Origin: Actinoplanes ianthinogenes
Lineage (GTDB): Bacteria > Actinomycetota > Actinomycetes > Mycobacteriales > Micromonosporaceae
DNA: 64,000 nt
Assembly: GCF_018324205.1 (NCBI RefSeq)
Contig: NZ_AP023356.1
Location: 5,872,001 to 5,936,000, forward strand
Direction of reading: 5' to 3'
Shown here: positions 49,092-57,715 of the stretch, piece by piece
How the letters are laid out: every line of letters starts with the position of its first letter
Numbering within the stretch: the stretch's first letter is position 1
The notes under the pieces: model-generated
Database searches by the model: none
The model's input: the letters and a program-made list of their open reading frames with translations, nothing else
What the model was told of the DNA's origin: nothing
Position numbers and translations under genes: made by a program

Positions 49092-49724
49092 TCAGGCGCT
49101 GGTGGTGGCCAGGCGCAGGCCGAGGGCGATCAGGACCGCGCCGGTCAGGGCGTCCAGGGTGCGGCGGATCCGGGGGCGGGACAGGACCCGGCGCAGGGCG
49201 GCGACCAGGGTGGCGACCGTGGCGAACCAGGCGACGGTGACTAGCACCGCGACCGAGGAGAGCAGCAGGACGTCGGCGGGGCGGCCGTCCATCGGGACGA
49301 ACTGGGGGAGGACGGCCATGAAGAAGACGCCGCACTTCGGGTTGAAGACGTTGCAGAGCACGCCGTCGCGGTAGGAGACCCAGGGGCGGGCCGCGGCCCG
49401 GGGCGTGTCCTCGAACCGCGGGGAGTCGCCGCCGCGGCGGGCGGCGAGCAGAGCGGTGACACCGAGCCAGAGCAGGTAGGCCGCGCCGGCGAGCTTGACC
49501 ACGGTGAACGCCACCGCGGACGCCTCCAGCAGCGCGGCCACGCCCATCGCGGCGGCCACCGACCAGACGAACACGCCGGTGGCGACACCGAGCCCGGCCA
49601 CCAGGCCGTGCCACCGTCCGGCCATCATGGACCGCCGGACCACCACCGCGAAGTCCGGTCCCGGCGACGCCGCCGCCAGCGCGATCACCCCGGCGAACGC
49701 CGCCACCTGCCCCGCACTCGTCAT
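49092..49724 (-). CDS. LysE-family amino acid exporter
   Basis: 210 aa. The LysE/RhtB signature is at the N-terminus: FAGVIALAAASPGPDFAVVVRRSM, where the PGP motif is diagnostic. About six membrane segments follow, with a charged loop (LAARRGGDSPRFEDTPRAAARPW). It should export an amino acid or related metabolite by proton exchange. Confidence 0.92.
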   Translation of the reverse strand: MTSAGQVAAFAGVIALAAASPGPDFAVVVRRSMMAGRWHGLVAGLGVATGVFVWSVAAAMGVAALLEASAVAFTVVKLAGAAYLLWLGVTALLAARRGGDSPRFEDTPRAAARPWVSYRDGVLCNVFNPKCGVFFMAVLPQFVPMDGRPADVLLLSSVAVLVTVAWFATVATLVAALRRVLSRPRIRRTLDALTGAVLIALGLRLATTSA

Positions 49725-49855
49725 CCCGGCCTCCCCACCGCCGTCGTCACCCCCCGACTCTGCCAGCTCCGGCCGATCGATGCCGGCCCACCGGAGGCCC
49801 GGGGTCGCGCGGTGCCGGGTGGCGGCCGTCCCGGTGCGGCCGGGAGCGCCCGAGA

Positions 49856-52627
49856 TCAGGAGAAGGCCAGGTGCGCGACGGTGACGTCCGGGCTGTCGAA
49901 GACGAGGTACAGGTCGTGGGTGCCGCTCACCGGGCCGATCGTGGCGCGCGCCGGGGCGACGGCGAGCCGGTCGGTGACCGGCGGGACCGGGACGGTGGCC
50001 AGGACCGGGCCGGTGAACGGGTCGTTCAGGCGCAGGGTGACCGTGCCGGACGGGCCGGCGGCCAGGAGGTCGACCCGGTGCAGGCCACCGTTCAGGTCGA
50101 CGGTGCGGAAGGCGGCCCAGGCGTCGGCGGAGACGCTGCGCAGGGCCTCGTCGGGGGAGCCGGTGACCGCCACGGGCGTCGTCCCGGCGTACCCGTCATT
50201 GTCGATCAACCGCAGGCCCGCGCGGGCCGTGCGGGCCGGGATCTCCTCGCCGCGCACGCGCAGCGTCGCGGTCAGCCGCCAGTCGGTGCTGGACGCGCCC
50301 ACCGCGACCGTGTGCGCCGCCGTCTCGACCACCCACCGGGACCGGGTGACGTCCCAGAACGCCAGGCCGGCGACGTCCAGGTCGAGGGTGACCCGGGTGC
50401 GTTCGCCGGGCGCCAGCCGCACCCGCCGGTATCCGCGCAGGCGGCGCAGCGGCTGCTTGACGCGGGACCGCTGCTGCCGGGTGTAGAGCTGCACCACCTC
50501 CTCGCCGGGGCGGTCGCCGGTGTTCACCACGTCGACGCTCACCGCCACGATCCCGTCGGAGTCGGCTGTGGGCGTACCCAAATGCAGGTTTTCGAAGCGG
50601 AAACTGGTGTAGCTGAGGCCGTGGCCGAACGGGAACAGCGGGGTGCCGCGGTGGTAGAGGTAGGTGGCGTCGGTGGCGATGATGTCGTAGTCGAGCAGGT
50701 CGGGCAGCTCGCTGTCGTCGGCGTACCAGGTCTGGGTGAGCCGGCCGGTGGGCTCGGCGCCGAACAGCACGCCGGCCAGCGCCGCGCCGTGTTCCTGCCC
50801 GCCGTGCGCGGACCAGAGGACGGCCGGCAGGTGCTCTTTCGCCCAGCCGATCGCGTAGGGATAGCTGCTGGTCAACACCAGGACGGTACGCGGATTGGCG
50901 GCCCGCACCGCGCGCAGCAGCTGGTCCTGCGTGCCGGGCAGGTCCAGGTCCCGCCGGTCGATCGTCTCCCGGCCGCAGACCATCGGGTGGTTGCCCAGCG
51001 CCAGCACCACCACGTCGGCGGCGGCGGCCAGCTCGGCGGCCGCCGTCACCCCGTCCACCAGCACGTCCACCGGGAACACGGTGGCCGAGGCGACGTCCTC
51101 GGCGGCCGGCCGCACCAGAGCGTCCGGATCGGCCCGCAGGAAGCGCCCGGTCCGCAGGTGACGCAGCGCCACCCCGCCGTCCACCGGGACGAAGGTGAAG
51201 GTCTCGTTGACCTCCCAGCCGTTCGGGCCGGGCTGGTCGCAGGTCATCCGGTCGCCGTCGAAGCCGACGAACAGCCCGGTCGCCACCGCACGCAGGGAGA
51301 TCGTCTCCTGGCCCCAGTCGAGGACGTCGAACGCCGCGCCCGGCCCGTCGGCGGTCCGGAGCGTCCCGTCCGCGACGACCAGACCGCGCAGCGCCACCCG
51401 GTCCACCCCCTCGTGGAACAGGACGTCACCCGACGCGGCCCGCAGTGTCGTCCGGTACGGGGGAGTCCCGCTGTACCAGTCCTCGAACACCGCGTCGCCG
51501 AGCGGCCCGATCACCGCGATCCGTCCCGCCCGCGCCGGGTCCAGCGGCAGGATCCCGTCGTTGCTGAGCAGCACCACCGAGGCGCGCGCCGCCTCCCGGG
51601 CCAGCTCCCGGTGCGCCGCGCAGTCGATCGTCTCGGTGCCGATCGCGCGGTACGGGTCCTCGTCGGGGTTGAACTCGCCGAGCCGGATCCGCACCGACAG
51701 GATGTGCCGCACCGCGGCGTCCACGTCGGACTCGGTGATCAGCCCACGCTCCAGCGCCGAGGTGAACCGGGCGATCGTCGGCGCCGAGTCCGGGCCCTCC
51801 TCGGTGACGCAGTCGACGCCGGCCCGCAGCGCGGCCGCGAACCCGGCCACGTGGTCATCGGCCCAGTGCTGGTCGCCGCCGATGTTGTGGGTCGCGTACG
51901 CGTCACCCACCACCATCACGTCCTCGACCGGCCAGCCGCGCAGCACCTCGTTGATCAGCGGGCTGACGTGCGCCGGCCGCCCGTTGACCAGGTTGTAGGA
52001 GGCCATCACGGCGACCGCGGCGCCCGACTCGACGGCGGGGCGGAACGCCGGCAGCTCGTACTCGTGCAGCACCCGCGGCGGCAGGTTGCTGGAGGTCAGG
52101 CAGCGGTCGGTCTCGTTGTTGTAGGCCAGGAAGTGCTTCAGTGTCGGTGCGGTGCGCAGCCACTGTGGATGGTCGCCGCGCAGGCCGCCGGCGTACGCCG
52201 TGCTCAGCACCCCGGTCAGCCACGGGTCCTCGGCGTACCCCTCCTCGTTGCGCCCCCACCGCGGGTCGCGCAGCAGGTTCACCACCGGCGCCCAGACGTT
52301 CAGGCTGACCCGGGGATCGGCGTGGTGCATGGCGCGCACCTCGCTGCCGACCGCCTCGCCGACGCGGCGGAGCAGGTCCGGGTCCCAGCTGCTGGCCAGG
52401 CCGACCACCTGGGGGAAGGTCGTGGCGGTGCCGAGCCAGGCGACGCCGTGCAGGCCCTCGGTGCCGGTGCGGAACGCGGCCACGCCGAGCCGCGGGACCG
52501 GCGCCTGGTACTGGTGGAGCAGGGCGATCTTCTCGGGCAGGCTGAGCCGGCCGAGCAGGTCGGCGACGCGGGTGGCGAGTTTCTGCTGGGGGTCGCGAAA
52601 GACGACGCGAGCGGGGGATTCGGTCAT
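49856..52627 (-). CDS. GH3 family beta-glycosidase with C-terminal carbohydrate-binding-like domain
   Basis: 923 aa from the ATG at 52627, with AGGAA upstream. No signal peptide, so probably cytoplasmic. GH3 N-domain: GTEGLHGVAW, RDPRWGRNEEGYAEDP, and nucleophile Asp242 in VMVVGDAYATH. The second GH3 domain holds VVLALGNHPM and LSSAHGGQEHG-type strands, with an inserted beta-trefoil-like stretch (about 390-500). A fibronectin-like domain (VQLYTRQQRSRVKQPLRRLRGYRRV) and a C-terminal CBM6-like domain (VDLNGGLHRVDLLAAG) follow. It should remove terminal beta-glucosyl or beta-xylosyl units from imported oligosaccharides. A perfect palindrome lies 34 bp upstream. Confidence 0.92.
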   Translation of the reverse strand: MTESPARVVFRDPQQKLATRVADLLGRLSLPEKIALLHQYQAPVPRLGVAAFRTGTEGLHGVAWLGTATTFPQVVGLASSWDPDLLRRVGEAVGSEVRAMHHADPRVSLNVWAPVVNLLRDPRWGRNEEGYAEDPWLTGVLSTAYAGGLRGDHPQWLRTAPTLKHFLAYNNETDRCLTSSNLPPRVLHEYELPAFRPAVESGAAVAVMASYNLVNGRPAHVSPLINEVLRGWPVEDVMVVGDAYATHNIGGDQHWADDHVAGFAAALRAGVDCVTEEGPDSAPTIARFTSALERGLITESDVDAAVRHILSVRIRLGEFNPDEDPYRAIGTETIDCAAHRELAREAARASVVLLSNDGILPLDPARAGRIAVIGPLGDAVFEDWYSGTPPYRTTLRAASGDVLFHEGVDRVALRGLVVADGTLRTADGPGAAFDVLDWGQETISLRAVATGLFVGFDGDRMTCDQPGPNGWEVNETFTFVPVDGGVALRHLRTGRFLRADPDALVRPAAEDVASATVFPVDVLVDGVTAAAELAAAADVVVLALGNHPMVCGRETIDRRDLDLPGTQDQLLRAVRAANPRTVLVLTSSYPYAIGWAKEHLPAVLWSAHGGQEHGAALAGVLFGAEPTGRLTQTWYADDSELPDLLDYDIIATDATYLYHRGTPLFPFGHGLSYTSFRFENLHLGTPTADSDGIVAVSVDVVNTGDRPGEEVVQLYTRQQRSRVKQPLRRLRGYRRVRLAPGERTRVTLDLDVAGLAFWDVTRSRWVVETAAHTVAVGASSTDWRLTATLRVRGEEIPARTARAGLRLIDNDGYAGTTPVAVTGSPDEALRSVSADAWAAFRTVDLNGGLHRVDLLAAGPSGTVTLRLNDPFTGPVLATVPVPPVTDRLAVAPARATIGPVSGTHDLYLVFDSPDVTVAHLAFS

Positions 52628-52660
52628 CACACCGTGTTCCTTCGGGGGCCGTGCCCGGTC

Positions 52661-52676
52661 GTCGAAGCGCTTCGAC
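52661..52676. promoter_or_regulatory. LacI-type palindromic operator upstream of GH3
   Basis: GTCGAAGCGCTTCGAC is a perfect 16-bp palindrome with a central GC step, the form of operators bound by LacI-family sugar regulators in actinomycetes. It sits 34 bp before the GH3 ATG. No LacI-family gene is in the window, so the regulator would be encoded elsewhere. Confidence 0.72.
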
Positions 52677-52784
52677 AAACGGGCGAAGAGATCCACGCGA
52701 GTGGTTTCGCGAATGTTTCGGACGGAGTTCCCTGAGGCTCGCACCCCGGTCAGGACTAGGTCAAGGTGCGAGCCGCATCTTCAC

Positions 52785-53888
52785 TCATCGATCGTTATCG
52801 GGGAGTCGCCCGATGTCGACCTGATGAAGATGGGACACCGCGCCGCCGAGCGCGGCCGCGTGCAGGCCCAGGGTGGACGCGACGATCGGGGTCGGCGCGT
52901 GCCGCTCCAGTTCCCGGGCGGCGGCCGGGGCCAGCCACTCGGCGAGCGTCGCATAGTGATCGCCGAGCACGAACACCTCCGGGCCGATGAGGTTCGCCAG
53001 CAGCGCCAGGCCCTGGCCCAGGTAGCCGCCGGCGTGCTCCACGGCCTTGCCGGCGGTCACGTCGCCGGCCCGGGCGCGGACGGCCACCGTCTCCACCGCG
53101 GAACCGAGGTCGGTCAGAGCCTCCGGATCGACATCCGGCAGGGCCCGCCGGACCAGCGAGGCGATGCCGGCCCGGTCGGCCAGCGTCGGGGTGCCCGCCG
53201 GGCCGAGCACGGAGCGCCCGAGCCGGCCGCCCCGCACCGGGTTGCCGTCGATGATCAGGCCGGCTTCCAGGCCGGCCGCACCCGAGATGTACGCCAGGTC
53301 GCGCTGCCCGCCGAGGCGCTGCTCGGCGAGCGCGGCCAGCGTGGCGGAGCCGGCGACCGTGACCACCAGATCCTTGCGCCGCAGCGACCCGGCCACCCGG
53401 TCCCGCAGGTCGGCGCCGCTGACCGGCAGGTCGCCGGGCACCGCGAGGGTCAGACCGAGAACATGCCGGCCCTGCTGGCGCACCCGGGACGCGGCACGCT
53501 GGGCGAGCGCGACGATCTCGGCCGTGGTGCCGGCGGTCGCCCGGTGCCACAGCAGCAGTTGCGCGCCGGAGTAGTCGACGGCGAGCGCGGTGAGCTGGTC
53601 CGGGGCGATCTGCATGCCGATCGACGCGTACGCCGAGCCGTCCAGGGCCAGCACGGTGGCCGGGCGCCCGATCCGGTTCCCGCTCGGGCCGGTCTCGCGC
53701 AGCAGCCGGTGCTCGATCAGGTCGCCGGTCAGGCTGGAGACGGTCGCCTTGGTCAGCCCGGTCTCCGCGGCGATCGCGGCCCGCGAGCTGGGGCCGTGCG
53801 CACGCAGGTGACGCAGCACCACCGCGAGGTTGGTGGTGCGCACGTCGGCGAAGCCGGCCGGCTGAGGTTCCGCCCGTGTGGTGGTCAC
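52785..53888 (-). CDS. ROK-family transcriptional regulator (XylR/NagC type)
   Basis: 367 aa from the GTG at 53888 with GGGAGC upstream. The N-terminal winged helix (NLAVVLRHLRAHGPSSRAAIAAETGLTKATVSSLTGDLIEHRLL) is followed by a ROK domain (about 80-367: DGSAYASIGMQIAPDQLTALAVDYSG, GLEAGLIIDGNPVRGGRLG, GPEVFVLG). The ROK fold is a sugar-kinase-like ligand pocket; the catalytic DxGxT-type ATP motif is not evident, so it should act only as a repressor. It is divergent from the importer, with an XylR-type operator between them, so it most likely represses that operon until its sugar arrives. Confidence 0.92.
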   Translation of the reverse strand: MTTTRAEPQPAGFADVRTTNLAVVLRHLRAHGPSSRAAIAAETGLTKATVSSLTGDLIEHRLLRETGPSGNRIGRPATVLALDGSAYASIGMQIAPDQLTALAVDYSGAQLLLWHRATAGTTAEIVALAQRAASRVRQQGRHVLGLTLAVPGDLPVSGADLRDRVAGSLRRKDLVVTVAGSATLAALAEQRLGGQRDLAYISGAAGLEAGLIIDGNPVRGGRLGRSVLGPAGTPTLADRAGIASLVRRALPDVDPEALTDLGSAVETVAVRARAGDVTAGKAVEHAGGYLGQGLALLANLIGPEVFVLGDHYATLAEWLAPAAARELERHAPTPIVASTLGLHAAALGGAVSHLHQVDIGRLPDNDR

Positions 53889-53945
53889 GTCAAGCTCCCG
53901 ATCTCGGCCGGCTGTCCCGGTGAACAATCTTGCCGCATCCCGGCG

Positions 53946-53959
53946 TGGGTGCGCTCCCA
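53946..53959. promoter_or_regulatory. CebR/CelR-like box upstream of the sugar importer
   Basis: TGGGTGCGCTCCCA differs by one base from TGGGAGCGCTCCCA, the operator of CebR/CelR, the cellobiose-responsive LacI-family repressors of Streptomyces and Thermobifida. It lies in the divergent region between the ROK regulator and the importer, 58 bp from the ROK start and 100 bp from the importer start. Confidence 0.6.
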
Positions 53960-54008
53960 CTGTGTCTTGTCGGGTTCCGGAACGTCAGTTAGCTTGTCTT
54001 CGATGTAC

Positions 54009-54033
54009 TTAGTTTAGAGCCTAGACAAACTAA
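54009..54033. promoter_or_regulatory. XylR/ROK-type operator upstream of the sugar importer
   Basis: TTAGTTT-N11-AAACTAA, with perfect 7-bp arms 25 bp end to end. Arms and spacing match the xyl operator bound by the ROK repressor XylR of Bacillus. It lies 25 bp upstream of the importer's GTG and 120 bp from the divergent ROK gene, an obvious binding site for that regulator. Confidence 0.8.
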
Positions 54034-54058
54034 TGTCATATAGGAAGGCGGGTGCGCC

Positions 54059-55702
54059 GTGGGCGCGTCTACGAGCAGGCGGACATTCCTCGGCCTGGCC
54101 GGCCTCGGCGCGGCCAGCCTGGCGATGGGATGCAGCAAGAAGCCGACCACCGCCGGTGGGGCCACCAACGCCGAGGAGGCCGCCGGCGTGGTGCCGGTGT
54201 TCCAGGACTCCGGCCTGGTCAAGCCGGACGTGGCGGGCATCCGCCCGATGGCCGACGGCTACACCAGGTACCCGGCGAGCCTGGTCGACGCGATCACCGG
54301 CAAGGCGATCACCTCCGGCAAGCCGGTCAGCGCGGTCACCCCGTGGTGGGGCCCCGCCCCGCCGTCGTCCAACAAGTACGTCGAGGCGGTCGGCGCCGAC
54401 CTGGGCGGGACGATCACGTTCAGCGTGCAGGACGGCAACACCTACGGCGACAAGCTCAACACCATGCTGGGTGCCCGGGACGTGCCCGAGCTGACCTGCA
54501 TCCCGGGCTGGGAGATCAACAAGCTGGCCCGGTTCTCGGACGGGGTGCACGTGCTCTTCGAGGACCTGACGCCGTACCTGGCCGGGGACAAGGCGACCGC
54601 GTACCCGCTGCTGGCCGGCCTGGACACCGCCGCCTGGAAGGACTCGGTCTGGGGCGGCAAGCTGATGGGCGTCCCGTTCCCCACCGACTCGCCGTACCCG
54701 ACCGCGCTGTTCATCCGCAAGGACGTCGCCGATCAGCGGGGCATCGCCGCGCCGACCGACCTCGACTCGCTCTACGAGTTCGGCAAGAAGTTCACCAACC
54801 CGGACAAGGGCGAGTGGGCGTTCGGCGACATCTTCCAGGAGGTGCTGCAGATCTGCGGCAACCCCGGCTCGCAGAACGGCTGGTTCAAGACCGCCGACGG
54901 CAAGGTCATGCACCGCTACGAGACCCCCGAGTACCGGCGCGCCGTCGAGTGGATGGCCCGGATCTACTCCGAGAAACTGATCCATCCCGACCTGGCCGGC
55001 AGCAAGGGCGGTGACGTGACGACGCTGTTCAAGGGCGGGAAGATCTTTTCGTACGCGACGGGCCTGGGCTCCTGGAAGGAGACGCAGCGGGAGAAGACCC
55101 GCGAGGGCAAGGGCTTCGACATGCAGGCCGTGAAGGTCTTCGGCGCGGACGCGAGCACGCCGCCGGTGCGCTGGCAGGGCACCCCGTCGATCATGTGGAC
55201 CTTCGTGCGGAAGGGGCTCGGCCAGGACCGGACCCAGGAGTTGCTACGGGTGCTCAACTACACCGCGGCGCCGTTCGGCACCAAGGAGTGGGAGCTGCAG
55301 AACTACGGCGTCGAGGGCACCCACTTCACCCGCGACGCGAGCGGCGCCCCGAAGACGAACGAGACCTTCACCAAGGAGTTCGCCAACCAGTTCATCTTCC
55401 TCGGCGGCCGCCCCGCCGTGGTGGTCAGCGACCCGGACCTGCCGACCTACGCGCAGGACCTGGTCGGCTGGGGCAACGACGCCACCAAGTACCTGGAGAA
55501 GAACCCGTGGGCGGGGATCAAGGTCGAGGTGCCGAGCGCGCAGGCGGCGATCCAGCAGCCCACCGACGACAAGATCACCGACATCCTGCGCGGCCGGCGC
55601 CCGCTCGCCGATTACGACAAGGTGATCCAGGAGTGGAAGGCGGCCGGCGGCGACGCGGCCCGCGACTTCTACGCCAAGGTGCTGGCGGACAACGGGCGAT
55701 GA
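54059..55702 (+). CDS. ABC sugar transporter substrate-binding lipoprotein, Tat-type
   Basis: 547 aa from the GTG at 54059, ten bases after AGGAAGG. The N-terminus SRRTFLGLAGLGAASLAMGC combines a Tat twin-arginine motif with a lipobox (LAMGC, Cys25), so it is exported folded and lipid-anchored. The body is a family-1 extracellular solute-binding protein of the large LplA/YtcQ type (VPELTCIPGWEIN, WGGKLMGVPFPTDSPYPTALFIRKD), usual for binding oligosaccharides. First gene of the importer; its stop overlaps the first permease ATG. Confidence 0.92.
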   Translation: MGASTSRRTFLGLAGLGAASLAMGCSKKPTTAGGATNAEEAAGVVPVFQDSGLVKPDVAGIRPMADGYTRYPASLVDAITGKAITSGKPVSAVTPWWGPAPPSSNKYVEAVGADLGGTITFSVQDGNTYGDKLNTMLGARDVPELTCIPGWEINKLARFSDGVHVLFEDLTPYLAGDKATAYPLLAGLDTAAWKDSVWGGKLMGVPFPTDSPYPTALFIRKDVADQRGIAAPTDLDSLYEFGKKFTNPDKGEWAFGDIFQEVLQICGNPGSQNGWFKTADGKVMHRYETPEYRRAVEWMARIYSEKLIHPDLAGSKGGDVTTLFKGGKIFSYATGLGSWKETQREKTREGKGFDMQAVKVFGADASTPPVRWQGTPSIMWTFVRKGLGQDRTQELLRVLNYTAAPFGTKEWELQNYGVEGTHFTRDASGAPKTNETFTKEFANQFIFLGGRPAVVVSDPDLPTYAQDLVGWGNDATKYLEKNPWAGIKVEVPSAQAAIQQPTDDKITDILRGRRPLADYDKVIQEWKAAGGDAARDFYAKVLADNGR

Positions 55703-56688
55703 GCGCGCCGTCCCTGGTGAAGCCGGAGTCCGTGCGGGTCGCGCGGACCGCGGCCAAGCCGCTGACCTTCGGGGCCCGGCTGCGGCGGGACTGGCCGCTG
55801 ATCCTGATGTGCGTCCCGGCCATGCTGCTGCTGGCGGTGTTCCACTACCTGCCGGCGCTCGGCAACGTCATCGCGTTCCAGGACTACAACCCGTTCGCCG
55901 GCGACTCCCCGCTGGACGCGTTCCTGTCCAGCGAGTGGATCGGGTTCGGCAACTTCCAGTACCTGTTCGAGAGCCCGTCGTTCTGGGAGGCGGTCCGCAA
56001 CACCCTCGCCATCACGGCCTTCCAGCTGGTGTTCTACTTCCCCGTCCCGATCCTGCTGGCGATCCTGCTGAACGGCATCATGTCGCCGCGGCTGCGGTCG
56101 TTCGTGCAGAGCGTGGTCTACCTGCCGCACTTCTTCAGCTGGGTGCTGGTGGTCTCGCTGTTCCAGATGATGCTCGGCGGGGCCGGGCTGATCGCGCAGA
56201 CCGCGCGGGACCACGGGATGACCGCGCCCGACTTCATGACCGACCCGGACACGTTCTACTTCCTGATCACCTCGCAGGCGATCTGGAAGGACGCCGGCTG
56301 GGGCATGATCGTCTTTCTGGCCGCGCTGGTCGCCATCGACCCCTCGCTCTACGAGGCGTCCGCGGCCGACGGCGCCGGGCGGATGCGCCGGTTCTGGCAC
56401 ATCACGCTGCCGGGCCTGCGCCCGGTCATCGTGCTGCTGCTGATCCTGCGGCTGGGCGACGCGCTCAACGTCGGCTTCGAGCAGTTCTATCTGCAACGCG
56501 AGGCGGTCGGGCGCGACGCCGCCGAGGTGCTCGACACCTACGTCTACTACCAGGGCATCGGCGTGCAGCAGTGGGGCGTCGGCGCGGCCGCGGGCCTGTT
56601 CAAGGCGCTGGTCGGCCTGCTGCTCATCCTGGGCGCCAACAAGATCGCCCACCGGCTCGGCGAGCAAGGGATCTACTCCAAGTCATGA
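55699..56688 (+). CDS. ABC sugar transporter permease (LplB type)
   Basis: 329 aa, ATG at 55699 in ATGA overlap with the binding-protein stop. Six membrane segments; the EAA motif that docks the ATPase is EASAADGAGRMRRFWHITLPGL. The first segment, PLILMCVPAMLLLAVFHYLPALGNVIAFQDYNP, is typical of LplB-like permeases. It pairs with the next gene to form the pore. No ATP-binding subunit is encoded nearby, so a shared multiple-sugar ATPase of the MsiK type is probably used. Confidence 0.94.
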   Translation: MSAPSLVKPESVRVARTAAKPLTFGARLRRDWPLILMCVPAMLLLAVFHYLPALGNVIAFQDYNPFAGDSPLDAFLSSEWIGFGNFQYLFESPSFWEAVRNTLAITAFQLVFYFPVPILLAILLNGIMSPRLRSFVQSVVYLPHFFSWVLVVSLFQMMLGGAGLIAQTARDHGMTAPDFMTDPDTFYFLITSQAIWKDAGWGMIVFLAALVAIDPSLYEASAADGAGRMRRFWHITLPGLRPVIVLLLILRLGDALNVGFEQFYLQREAVGRDAAEVLDTYVYYQGIGVQQWGVGAAAGLFKALVGLLLILGANKIAHRLGEQGIYSKS

Positions 56689-57620
56689 CCACACTCGAGG
56701 CTCTGCGACCGAAGCGCCCCGGCGGACGGCCGGCGTGGGAGGAGAAGCCCACCCTGATCGGCCGGTTCGGCAAGGGTGTGGTGATCACCGTGGTGGTGCT
56801 GGCCGTGCTGATCCCGCTCTGGGTCGTGGTGGTCACCAGCCTCTCCTCGACCGACACGATCAACGCGGCCGGCGGTTACGTCTTCCTGCCGCGCGAGGTC
56901 AACCCGTCCGCCTACGTGGTGATCTTCTCGGGCGGCCAGGTCACCGACGCGGTGCTGGTCAGCACGATCGTGACGCTGATCGGCACGGCGCTCAGCCTGA
57001 CCGTGACCGTGCTCGCCGCGTACGGCCTGTCCCGGGCCGGCACGCTGTTCCACCGGCCGATCCTGTTCTACTTCCTGCTGACCTTCCTGATCTACCCCGG
57101 CATGATCCCCAGTTACCTGGTGGTCACCGGCCTGGGCCTGAAGGACAACCTGCTGGCCCTGGTGGTGCCGGCCGCGGTGAGCGCGTTCAACCTGGTGGTG
57201 CTCCGGGCGTTCTTCATGGGCATCCCGCAGGAGCTGTTCGACAGCGCCCGGATCGACGGCGCCGGCGAGTTCCGGATCCTGGTCCGGATCGTGCTGCCGC
57301 TCTCCAAGGCGGTCACCGCGGTGGTCGGCCTGTTCTACGCGGTCGGTTACTGGAACACGTTCTTCAACGCCGTCCTGTACATCGACCGCAACGACCTCCA
57401 GCCGGTGCAGCGGGTCCTCCAGCAGTTCATCCTGGCCGGCCAGTCGCCGACCAACGCCACCTCGGGCGTGGTGCTCCCCGGCATCGGGTACTCCGCCCCG
57501 CCGAACCTGGCCATCAAGATGGCCGTCGTGGTGGTCACCCTGATCCCGGCCCTGATCGTCTACCCGTTCGTCCAGCGCCACTTCACCAAGGGCGTGATCG
57601 TCGGCGCGGTCAAGGGCTGA
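56685..57620 (+). CDS. ABC sugar transporter permease (YtcP/LplC type)
   Basis: 311 aa, again with a four-base overlap (ATGA) with the preceding gene. Six membrane segments; the EAA loop is ELFDSARIDGAGEFRILVRIVLPLSKA. The C-terminus VYPFVQRHFTKGVIVGAVKG is typical of carbohydrate permeases. Last gene of the importer; a hairpin at 57634-57687 follows, shared with the convergent GH95 gene. Confidence 0.94.
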   Translation: MTTLEALRPKRPGGRPAWEEKPTLIGRFGKGVVITVVVLAVLIPLWVVVVTSLSSTDTINAAGGYVFLPREVNPSAYVVIFSGGQVTDAVLVSTIVTLIGTALSLTVTVLAAYGLSRAGTLFHRPILFYFLLTFLIYPGMIPSYLVVTGLGLKDNLLALVVPAAVSAFNLVVLRAFFMGIPQELFDSARIDGAGEFRILVRIVLPLSKAVTAVVGLFYAVGYWNTFFNAVLYIDRNDLQPVQRVLQQFILAGQSPTNATSGVVLPGIGYSAPPNLAIKMAVVVVTLIPALIVYPFVQRHFTKGVIVGAVKG

Positions 57621-57633
57621 CCCCGGCCCGCGC

Positions 57634-57687
57634 GAGACCACCGCCGGGTGGGCCCGGATCCCAGCTCCGGTCCCGCCCGGCGGTCTC
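57634..57687. terminator. Bidirectional hairpin between the importer and GH95 genes
   Basis: GAGACC-ACC-GCCGGGTGGG pairs imperfectly with CCCGCCCGGCGGTCTC, with a three-base bulge, between two convergent stops. It likely ends both transcripts. Confidence 0.65.
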
Positions 57688-57715
57688 CCTCGGCGCCGGG
57701 CAGGCCGCGACGTCG

